Origin: Clostridia bacterium
GTDB taxonomy: Bacteria; Bacillota; Clostridia; Christensenellales; Aristaeellaceae
Direction of reading: 5' to 3'
Length of the DNA stretch: 52,286 bases
NCBI GenBank assembly: GCA_017431005.1
Contig: JAFRLY010000030.1
Coordinates: 1 to 52,286, forward strand
In this document: one piece after another, positions 1-6,698 of the stretch
How the letters are laid out: every line of letters starts with the position of its first letter
How positions within the stretch are numbered: the first letter of the stretch is position 1
The notes under the pieces: generated by a model
Databases searched by the model: none
Told to the model about the DNA's origin: nothing
The model's input: only the letters and a program-made list of their open reading frames with translations
Translations under genes and position numbers: made by a program

Positions 1-134
1 ACCGGGTTTGATCGATCCTCTTGCTTATTACCTGAGAAATACTTGAAACCATGCTACGATGTAGCGCCGTATACCTGACCGGTACGTACGGTGCAACGGG
101 AGGGGCGAGGGCTAACGCCCTCCCTCTACCCTAT
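1..134 (+). mobile_element. 3' end of a group II intron (domains V and VI)
   Basis: Positions 64-94 fold as a domain V hairpin: GCGCCGTA (64-71) pairs with TACGGTGC (87-94), a two-base CG bulge sits at 85-86, and an upper stem TACC/GGTA closes a short loop. The AGC triad lies at 63-65. Just downstream, about 98-131 fold as a domain VI stem with an unpaired A at 128, which would be the branch point seven bases from a 3' splice site ending in AT at 134. The reverse transcriptase and 5' part would lie left of the window. The fold and spacing are seen; identity is inferred from known group II intron structure. Confidence 0.72.
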
Positions 135-296
135 TACCTTCAGGCTGTGCTTTCAGCCGGTCTCACGGCGTGCCGGAGACTTCGCCGATGACTTCAGCGG
201 GCACAGGAATCCTGAACTTGTTCTTGACATCCACTCTGTTTTTTGCAAAACTCTATGCATATAAATATGGTTGAACACCCCGGAGGGTGAAACACG

Positions 297-1706
297 ATGC
301 AGCAGGGAAAACCCCGTCTTTTCCAGAACGTCAGGATCGCCGCAAAGCTGATCCGGGAAAACGGCATGGACCGTTTCAGGTTCGCCGATGACGGGATTAT
401 TGATCCTCTCGGGCAGGTACGCGACCGTTCCGGCCTGGATCGGCGCGTGATGTTCGGACGCATCGGCGGCAGCCTCTTCAGAATAGAAAACCGCAGGGAA
501 TATATCCCGCTCAGCGAAGTGCCGGAAGCTGTCCGGCGGGCTTTTGTTGACTATGAGGACGCCCGGTTCTTCCGGCACAGGGGCTATGATCTCCGGGGGC
601 TTCTGCGCGCCCTGGCCAACAACCTCGCCGGCCGGCGCCTGCAGGGCGGCAGCACCATTACGATGCAGCTGGCAAAGATGCTGTTCCTGTACCATTACGA
701 GCGCCGGATGAAGGATAAGCTGGCGCAGCTGTATCTGGCGGTTCTGTTGGAACGGCATCTGACCAAGGATGAAATCCTCGAGCTCTACCTGAATTCCCTG
801 TATTTTGCGAACCGGATTTACGGCCTCGAAGCCGCGGCCCGGTTCTACCTGGATAAAAGCGCCCGGGACATCTCCCTGTCCGAGTGCCTGTACCTGGGCG
901 CTGTTTCCCAGCGCCCCGCCCGGCTGGATCCCCTGAAGGCTCCGGAAGAGACGGAGCATTTCCGGCAGCAGCGGCTAAACTATTTTCTGCGCAACGGGCT
1001 GATTACGGAGGAGCAGTACCGGGAAAGCATCAGGGATGTCCCGGTGCTGCGTGTCCGGAAGGAGAGCCGCCCCGCTCCCGCCCGCTTTGATGAGGTTTAC
1101 TCCGTGCCGTTTGACGCGGCTTCCGGAAGGTTCGGTGAAGACGGTCAGCTCATATTTGAAAGGCTGCGGGAGGCCGGTTTCAGTGTACCCGTCATCGCGG
1201 GAATCATGGGCAACCTGTATGTGGAAAGCCTTTTCAGGGCGGACGCCGGTATCCGTTCGGGCAGCTGTGGCGCGGCCGGACTGGCCCAGTGGGCCGGGGA
1301 ACGGCTGCGGAGCCTGATAAACGCCTGGCCGGATGACTGGCATACCGCCGGCCGGCAGATGGATTTTCTCTTTTCCGAGTTCGGCGCCGGCGGCGGCCGG
1401 AAGGATGAACGGGCGGCAAAGTTTTACAGCCTGGCTCTCGCGGACGGAAGCGGCGCGCCGGAATACTGGTCAGATGTGTTCCAGGCCCTGGTGGAGCGGA
1501 ATATCAGCGCCGGCGCTTACGCGGAGGAAATCAGCACGAATACCGCCTCCGGCCGGGTCACCTTCCGGAACAGGCTTCCGGCGAAACCGAACGAATATGA
1601 CGGAAGGTATTACCTGGACGCCGACCGCAGAAGAAACTACGCGAAGATCCTTGCGTACTGCATAGGAATGATGAAGGAAAGCGGCGAACGCCATGACGGA
1701 GAATGA
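297..1706 (+). CDS. GT51 murein transglycosylase fused to phage-tail-type lysozyme domain
   Basis: The 469-residue product combines two opposing cell-wall activities. Residues about 70-250 match a penicillin-binding-protein transglycosylase (GT51) domain, with the catalytic Glu in VDYEDARFF (E87), the GGSTITMQ motif (117-124) and EILELYLN near 160. No transpeptidase domain follows. Residues about 275-460 resemble the phage tail lysozyme fold: GNLYVES with a candidate catalytic Glu (E310) and GLAQW (328-332). Unlike normal class A PBPs it has no N-terminal membrane anchor or signal peptide. The ATG is preceded by GGAGGG at a good distance, so a missed upstream anchor is unlikely. It overlaps the downstream deacetylase by 14 bases, indicating an operon. 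Family calls are confident; where the protein acts is unknown. Confidence 0.82.
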   Translation: MQQGKPRLFQNVRIAAKLIRENGMDRFRFADDGIIDPLGQVRDRSGLDRRVMFGRIGGSLFRIENRREYIPLSEVPEAVRRAFVDYEDARFFRHRGYDLRGLLRALANNLAGRRLQGGSTITMQLAKMLFLYHYERRMKDKLAQLYLAVLLERHLTKDEILELYLNSLYFANRIYGLEAAARFYLDKSARDISLSECLYLGAVSQRPARLDPLKAPEETEHFRQQRLNYFLRNGLITEEQYRESIRDVPVLRVRKESRPAPARFDEVYSVPFDAASGRFGEDGQLIFERLREAGFSVPVIAGIMGNLYVESLFRADAGIRSGSCGAAGLAQWAGERLRSLINAWPDDWHTAGRQMDFLFSEFGAGGGRKDERAAKFYSLALADGSGAPEYWSDVFQALVERNISAGAYAEEISTNTASGRVTFRNRLPAKPNEYDGRYYLDADRRRNYAKILAYCIGMMKESGERHDGE

Positions 1707-2394
1707 ACTGAAAAGCAGGCTGCGGGAAATTGCCCTTTCCTGCGGCGGCTCCGGGCCTGAAAGGACCCCGGCAGGCCCGGCCGTCTATCTGACCTTTGAC
1801 GACGGCCCGGGGCCGTACACTGCCGGCCTCCTGGACGTCCTGAAGGACTGCGGGGTTCGTGCGACCTTCTTTGTAACGGCTCAGAAACCGGACTGCCTGG
1901 ACCTGATCTCCCGGGCTTCCGCGGAGGGCCACAGCATCGGCGCTCATACGTTTTCCCACGAGTACAGGGAAATCTATGCCGGCGACGGAGCCTTTCTCCG
2001 GGATTTCCTGGCATGCGAGGAAATGATCCGCGCCCGGACAGGCCGATATACCAGGCTCTTCCGCTTTCCCGGCGGCAGCTCCAATACCGTCAGCCGCATC
2101 ACACCCGGCATTGTGACCCGTATGTCGGAAACGCTGACTGCCATGGGCTTCCGGTATTTTGACTGGAACGTGGACAGCGGGGACACCTCGGGAATCAGAG
2201 ACGGGGGAACGGTTCTGCGGAATATCACGGAAGGCTGCCGGGGACGGCAGGCCAGCATTGTTCTGCAGCATGACATCAAAAGCTTCAGCGTCGGGATCGT
2301 GCGGGACGTCATCGCCTGGGGCCGGGAAAACGGTTACTGTTTCCTGCCTTTGGGACCGGACAGCCCTGAGGCAAGGCTCCCCATCGCCAACTGA
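1693..2394 (+). CDS. polysaccharide deacetylase (NodB/CE4 family)
   Basis: A 233-residue carbohydrate esterase family 4 protein, predicted to remove N-acetyl groups from a polysaccharide such as peptidoglycan. All five family motifs are visible: TFDDGP (34-39), HTFSH with metal ligands H85 and H89, RFPGGSS, DWNVDSGD and a final LQHD. It begins inside the end of the preceding transglycosylase/lysozyme gene, so the two are probably translationally coupled. There is no signal peptide or membrane segment, although CE4 enzymes acting on the wall normally have one. It ends 16 bases before the convergent C39-like gene. The enzyme family is clear; the substrate is inferred from the neighbour. Confidence 0.9.
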   Translation: MTENELKSRLREIALSCGGSGPERTPAGPAVYLTFDDGPGPYTAGLLDVLKDCGVRATFFVTAQKPDCLDLISRASAEGHSIGAHTFSHEYREIYAGDGAFLRDFLACEEMIRARTGRYTRLFRFPGGSSNTVSRITPGIVTRMSETLTAMGFRYFDWNVDSGDTSGIRDGGTVLRNITEGCRGRQASIVLQHDIKSFSVGIVRDVIAWGRENGYCFLPLGPDSPEARLPIAN

Positions 2395-2410
2395 CGGGCC
2401 CGCAGAGCTT

Positions 2411-2941
2411 TTACGGCTGCGTCCTGCCGTCCGGGAGCCTGAACCAGCGGATCTCGAGAACCTTCGGGTAGCTGCTGAGCTTCCTTTCTCCGGCTGCCGG
2501 GTCAAAAATGTCCGCGTCCTCCGGCGTCAGCCGCAGCAGGCAGAGGAAATGCCTCTCGGCGTTGTGGCCCGGAACGGTCAGAAGGCACGGGAAACCGTTC
2601 CCGGCGATCCGTTCCAGCGCGTCCCGGGAATACGGAACCGGATCCTGATATTCCAGCGGATACAGGCCGCGGATTCTGCCGATATAAAGATCCGCCTCCG
2701 GAGAGAACGCGCCGATGGCCTGAAGGCTCCGGTTCAGCTCCCACGGGCTGAACGTTTCCGATGCTTCCAGCCCGCAGCGGCGCAGGAGAAGGGCCAGGGA
2801 GCATACCAGGCAGCCGGAATCGCGGAACAGGCTGAAACGGGCATACGGAAACAGGGCCTTCGGCCATGCTTCGGCCCGGTTCCAGCGGGGATTGTCCTGC
2901 CGCCAGAACACTTCCTCCTCTGCGCTGAGAATTTTGTTCAT
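2411..2941 (-). CDS. C39-like cysteine peptidase family protein
   Basis: This 176-residue protein matches the general layout of C39-like (Peptidase_C39_2) proteins: an early Q-D-NPRW segment, SGCLVCSLALLL with the candidate nucleophile Cys, then NAERHFLCLL with a candidate His and DIFDPAAG with a candidate Asp about 15 residues later. The start ATG at 2941 follows GGGAGGAAACAGT. No signal peptide is visible, so it may act in the cytoplasm. It is divergent from the ABC exporter gene starting at 3038 and convergent with the deacetylase. Such folds include bacteriocin-leader peptidases, but family members also have other roles, so the substrate is not predicted. Confidence 0.6.
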   Translation of the reverse strand: MNKILSAEEEVFWRQDNPRWNRAEAWPKALFPYARFSLFRDSGCLVCSLALLLRRCGLEASETFSPWELNRSLQAIGAFSPEADLYIGRIRGLYPLEYQDPVPYSRDALERIAGNGFPCLLTVPGHNAERHFLCLLRLTPEDADIFDPAAGERKLSSYPKVLEIRWFRLPDGRTQP

Positions 2942-3037
2942 ACTGTTTCCTCCCTGCGGACGTACCGGGCTTCATGCTGTCCTGCCCGGCGCGGTATCCG
3001 GAACGTCTGAAGAAAACCACCCCGGAGGTGTATTTGC

Positions 3038-5170
3038 TTGAATCTTTCAGTGGAAAACATCCACCTCGCCGTAAAGCAGGCCGGGAATTTCATGAAGGCC
3101 AACGGCGCCGACAGCGAACAGCAGCTGGATTACCGCCTGATCCTGGAGGATCTGCTGCTGGAATACCGGAAGCTGTACGGGGAAGAAACCGCCTTCCGGC
3201 TGGTTCTCAGACGCAAATGGAAAACGGTTGTGCTGTCCCTGCGCGTCGCCTGTGAAAGCCGCAACCTGCTTCTGGATCATGCAAGCGTCATCACCAGACA
3301 CCTGCTGGACAATATTTCACTTGGGCTTTCCTGGAGCTACTCCAGGCATGAGAATGTCATCACCTGTTCCTATACGACGCCCATGATGGACTACAGGAGC
3401 ATCCGGTACATCTGGCAGTATATGCGGGATGAGCGGAGCACCTTCCTGGGGGCGGTTGCCCTGCGCTTTGTCAACATGGGCCTGTCCGTCCTGGAGCCTC
3501 TTCTTTCCGCCTGGATTGTCGTGGCGTATTCCGGCGCGGAGATCAGAAAAATCATGCTGCTGGCGCTGCTCATCCTGGGACAGGGCGCCCTGAGAAGCTC
3601 GATCAACTATGCCGCGAGCCGGCTGCTCCGGAGATCGTATGCCGTTATGCTCAAGCGGATGCAGACGGATCTGGCGGAACGGATTCTGCGGATCCGGACG
3701 GAACGGATGGACAAAACAGGCAGCGGCGTCTTCTCGAAGCGTCTGCTGAGCGACACTGCCGGTGTGGTGGACGGTATTGACGACCTCCTGGGAACGTTCA
3801 CGGAGGCTTTCCACCTGGTGAGCCTGCTGATCTGCTATCTCGTGGTTTCGCCTACGATGTTTTTCTTTGAGCTGGCGCTTTTCACGGCTTATTTTCTTAT
3901 CCAGCGGGCGCACAGCAAAAGCCTGCAGCAGAACGGCCGTGAAACCAGCGTCGCAGATGACAGGCACAGCGGCTTTGTCAGCGAAATGGTCCGCGCCCAC
4001 CGCGATATCAAGCTTCTTCACTGTGAGGACAGCTTTATGGACAGGTTCAGCGAAAGCGTCCGGGAAAGCGTGGACCTGGCCTCCAAAATGCGGCGCAGGT
4101 CCATGAACTTCATTCTGCTGCGCTCCCAGTTTATCAGCTGGACAAGCTTCGCGTATATGGGGCTTCTGGCCCTTATGATGGTGAAATACGGCATGACGCC
4201 TTCCACGGCCCTGGTTCTGTTCAACTATAACGGCAAGGTCTATACCTGCGCCTGGGACCTCGCGAACCTGATGAAAACCGCGTACAGCCTGGGCCTGTCC
4301 GTCGAGCGGATTTACCAGCTGATGAACAGCCCCGACTATGAGTGGGAAAAGTTCGGCAGCGGGCATATCGGCAGGGTCCGCGGCGACCTGGAAATGCGCA
4401 ATGTGCACTTCACCTACCGCCAGCAGGACGGCAAGGAAAACAAGGTGCTCAACGGCGTCAGCCTGAAAATTCACGCCGGTGAATCGGTCGCCCTGGTGGG
4501 ACGCAGCGGATGCGGGAAAACGACGATTCTGTCGCTCTTTTCCCGCCTGTATGATCCTGACAGCGGGGAGATCCTGATCGACGGCGTTCCCGTGGAGACG
4601 CTGGATCAGGAAACCGTCCGCGGAAGCATCACCATGGTCAGCCAGATGCCTTACCTGTTCAATATGAGTATCCGCGACAACCTGGCCCTTGTGAAGAAGG
4701 ATATGACGGACGCGGAAATGCTGGAGGCCTGCAGGATCGCTTGTATTCACGACGATATCATGGCGCTTCCGGACGGCTATGACACTGTGGTCGGTGAAGG
4801 CGGCGTGCAGCTGTCCGGAGGTCAGCGCCAGCGCCTGGCTCTGGCCCGAAGCCTGCTGCGGGATTCACCCGTCATCATGCTGGATGAAGCGACCTCCGCG
4901 CTGGACAACGTGACCCAGTCCGAAGTCACCCGGGCCATTGAAAATATGCGCGGCAGCCGTACGATCATCATGGTTGCCCACCGGCTGTCCACGGTCATCG
5001 GCTGTGAGCGCCTGTTCTTCATTTCGGAGGGCAGGGTTCTGGCGTCCGGCACGCACCGGGAGCTGATGGCAGGCTGCGAGGAGTACCGCAGTCTCTACGG
5101 CGAGGAGGACCGCGCCGCCCGGGCGGCCGGCGGCAGTGCAGACGGGGACGGTCCCCGGCCGCACGGATGA
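3038..5170 (+). CDS. ABC exporter (membrane + ATPase) with N-terminal GHKL-like domain
   Basis: A 710-residue type I ABC exporter half-transporter. Residues from about 125 to 400 form the transmembrane region, followed by the ATPase with GRSGCGKTT (Walker A), LSGGQRQR (signature), VIMLDEATS (Walker B) and a switch His in VAHRLST. The first about 110 residues are not part of an ordinary exporter. They run helix, then RLILEDLLLEY, then alternating strands (FRLVLRRKW, VVLSLRV) and end WSYSRHENVITC, which resembles a degenerate RsbW-type GHKL domain. It is not a C39 peptidase domain. Translation appears to start at TTG 3038 after GGAGG. Its TGA abuts the STAS gene stop so that TGATCA serves both genes. 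The exporter call is secure; the N-terminal domain is inference. Confidence 0.88.
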   Translation: MNLSVENIHLAVKQAGNFMKANGADSEQQLDYRLILEDLLLEYRKLYGEETAFRLVLRRKWKTVVLSLRVACESRNLLLDHASVITRHLLDNISLGLSWSYSRHENVITCSYTTPMMDYRSIRYIWQYMRDERSTFLGAVALRFVNMGLSVLEPLLSAWIVVAYSGAEIRKIMLLALLILGQGALRSSINYAASRLLRRSYAVMLKRMQTDLAERILRIRTERMDKTGSGVFSKRLLSDTAGVVDGIDDLLGTFTEAFHLVSLLICYLVVSPTMFFFELALFTAYFLIQRAHSKSLQQNGRETSVADDRHSGFVSEMVRAHRDIKLLHCEDSFMDRFSESVRESVDLASKMRRRSMNFILLRSQFISWTSFAYMGLLALMMVKYGMTPSTALVLFNYNGKVYTCAWDLANLMKTAYSLGLSVERIYQLMNSPDYEWEKFGSGHIGRVRGDLEMRNVHFTYRQQDGKENKVLNGVSLKIHAGESVALVGRSGCGKTTILSLFSRLYDPDSGEILIDGVPVETLDQETVRGSITMVSQMPYLFNMSIRDNLALVKKDMTDAEMLEACRIACIHDDIMALPDGYDTVVGEGGVQLSGGQRQRLALARSLLRDSPVIMLDEATSALDNVTQSEVTRAIENMRGSRTIIMVAHRLSTVIGCERLFFISEGRVLASGTHRELMAGCEEYRSLYGEEDRAARAAGGSADGDGPRPHG

Positions 5171-5476
5171 TCATTCCACTGAAAGGATATCCAGAAAGCC
5201 TGTAATATCAAAAATATGACGGATCGTGCTGTTCGCGTTCACAACCTTAACCTGCGCCGCGCCCTTATCCTCCATCACCTGTTCGGCGGCCAGAAGCACC
5301 CGCAGGCCGGCGGAGGAGATGTATGAGAGCTTTGCGAAGTCGATAGTCAGCGAATCAGCTTCCGCCAGCAGCGGCTGCAGCTCTGCGTCAAAATCCGGAG
5401 AGCTCAGCGTATCCAGCTCTCCCTCCAGCGCGAAGAACAGCGCGCCGTTTTCCAGTTTCCTTTCTGTCTTCAGCAT
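5171..5476 (-). CDS. STAS-domain anti-sigma factor antagonist (SpoIIAA/RsbV-like)
   Basis: The 101-residue product is a single STAS domain. It shows the family core DFAKLSYISSAGLRVLL, in which the Ser at 54 or 55 is where RsbW-type kinases phosphorylate SpoIIAA/RsbV proteins. An in-frame start lies upstream, but the ATG at 5476 has AAGGAGAAATCACC directly before it and is preferred. The gene sits between two ABC ATPase genes that each carry a GHKL-like appendage, and no sigma factor or SpoIIE phosphatase is in the window. A partner-switching role with those appendages is therefore plausible but unproven. Confidence 0.9.
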   Translation of the reverse strand: MLKTERKLENGALFFALEGELDTLSSPDFDAELQPLLAEADSLTIDFAKLSYISSAGLRVLLAAEQVMEDKGAAQVKVVNANSTIRHIFDITGFLDILSVE

Positions 5477-5565
5477 GGTGATTTCTCCTTGTTTCATATG
5501 ATGGATTCCATTATACATTTTTACGTCCGGGATTTCCAGAATGGGAAAGCAATGAAGCCCAGAAA

Positions 5566-5602
5566 GTCCTGCCGCGCCGCAGCAGCCTGCGCGCGGCAGG
5601 TC
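5566..5602 (-). terminator. possible terminator after the importer ATPase locus
   Basis: GTCCTGCCGCGC (5566-5577) pairs with GCGCGGCAGGTC (5591-5602) across a 13-base loop. On the minus strand the hairpin lies just after the TAA at 5610-5612. The T tract that follows is short, so termination may be partial. Confidence 0.5.
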
Positions 5603-5609
5603 TTTTCCG

Positions 5610-6266
5610 TTACCGGATGACGATATGAACGCAGTTGGAATACCCGTCCTCCCGGACCGGCGTATAAACCATCTCCGATACCGTACCCCGGAGCAGCCTG
5701 TAGGCGAGCGCGTTTCCGCCGGCAGCCGGATCCAGGGAACCGCCGTTGTAGCGCACGTCTATCGCGGCCTCGCCGCTTTTCCTGTCATATTCCACCACCG
5801 CATGGATCTTCGGATCCGGAAGCGCCGGAAGCAGGATCTGCTGGATCAGCTCCTCCAGCACCAGGATGATCGCATAGCCCTTCTCATACGACAGCTCATG
5901 CTTTGCGCAGTAGGCCCGTATCCGGGAGCCCGCGTCGTACAGGTCGATGTCCTGCCCTTCGAAATGCAGCTCCAGCACCTTGAGCTGCCGGATGAACCGC
6001 CGGGTCTTTTCCCGCCGCGGTTCCTCAAAAATCTGCTCCGGCGTGCCTTCCTCATAGATACCGCCTTCGTCCATATAAAACACGCGGTTGCAGACAGCGC
6101 GGGCAAAGTTCATTTCGTGGGTCACAATCATCATGGTTTTGCCGCCGGCGGCCAGCTGCATAATGACCTCCTGAACCTCGCCCACCATGGTCGGGTCGAG
6201 GGCGCTCGTGGGCTCGTCAAGGAGGAGCACCTCCGGGTTCATGGCCAGCGCCCGGGCGATCGCCAC
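5610..6266 (-). CDS. C-terminal fragment: ABC ATPase rear half plus RsbW/GHKL-like domain
   Basis: This is the open stretch downstream of the TAG; a GTG at 6264-6266 could restart translation, but no good ribosome site is evident. After the Walker B and H-loop region, residues from about 90 onward are foreign to importer ATPases. The order is a helical segment, ILVLEELIQQ (position of an N-box), a strand pair ending DVRYNGGSLDP (position of a G1-type box), then NALAYRLLRG and a last strand SNCVHIVIR. This is the layout of anti-sigma kinases such as RsbW, but the usual N-box Asn and G-box Asp are not conserved. It may therefore bind a partner without kinase activity. The fold call is inference from motif order. 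Confidence 0.7.
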   Translation of the reverse strand: MAIARALAMNPEVLLLDEPTSALDPTMVGEVQEVIMQLAAGGKTMMIVTHEMNFARAVCNRVFYMDEGGIYEEGTPEQIFEEPRREKTRRFIRQLKVLELHFEGQDIDLYDAGSRIRAYCAKHELSYEKGYAIILVLEELIQQILLPALPDPKIHAVVEYDRKSGEAAIDVRYNGGSLDPAAGGNALAYRLLRGTVSEMVYTPVREDGYSNCVHIVIR

Positions 6267-6698
6267 CCGCTGCTACTGCCCGCCGGACAGCTCTTCGGGA
6301 TAGCACAGGGCACGCCCTGCCATCCCGACCTCAGTCAGCAGGCGGATGCCTTCGTCATATGCTTCCTGCCGGGTCCTGCCCAGCAGCCTGACCGGCGCGT
6401 ACATGACGTTCTCGATCACGGTCATGTGGCTGAACAGGTTGAAATGCTGGAATACCATGCCCATCTTCTGGCGGACGCGGCTCAGGTCGCATTTCGGATC
6501 GGTGATTTCCTCACCGTCCAGGAGGATCTTTCCGTCCGTCGGAGCCTCCAGCAGATTCAGGCAGCGAAGCAGCGTGCTTTTTCCTGTACCGGAGGGACCG
6601 ATGACGGAGATCACGTCTCCCCGGTGAATCTCCGCGTTCACGTCTTCCAGCGGTGTGACATCGGGATAAGCCTTTTTCAGGTGCTCGATCTTAATCAT
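5610..6698 (-). pseudogene. amino-acid ABC importer ATPase with RsbW-like C-terminus, interrupted by in-frame TAG
   Basis: Read as one 362-codon frame this is a polar-amino-acid importer ATPase with a C-terminal extension. The front part (6698-6273) has GPSGTGKST and GMVFQHFNLFSHMTV and reaches ELSGGQ. The next codon is TAG (6270-6272), then the same frame continues QRVAIARALA, VLLLDEPTSALDP and IVTHEM. The stop replaces exactly one residue of the LSGGQxQR signature, so a single base change (for example from CAG or AAG) explains it. The ATG overlaps the permease stop by eight bases, as expected for an operon. Alternatives are sequencing error, a true null allele, or readthrough. TAG is a genuine stop elsewhere in the window (9125-9127). 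Confidence 0.85.

Noticed and set aside
3038-3370. A C39 bacteriocin-leader peptidase domain at the start of the ABC exporter
   Set aside because: The segment lacks the C39 Cys, His and Asp motifs and looks like a degenerate GHKL domain instead.
6270-6272. Genome-wide reassignment of TAG to an amino acid
   Set aside because: The response regulator at 9125-9862 ends in TAG right where its family should end, so TAG is a working stop.
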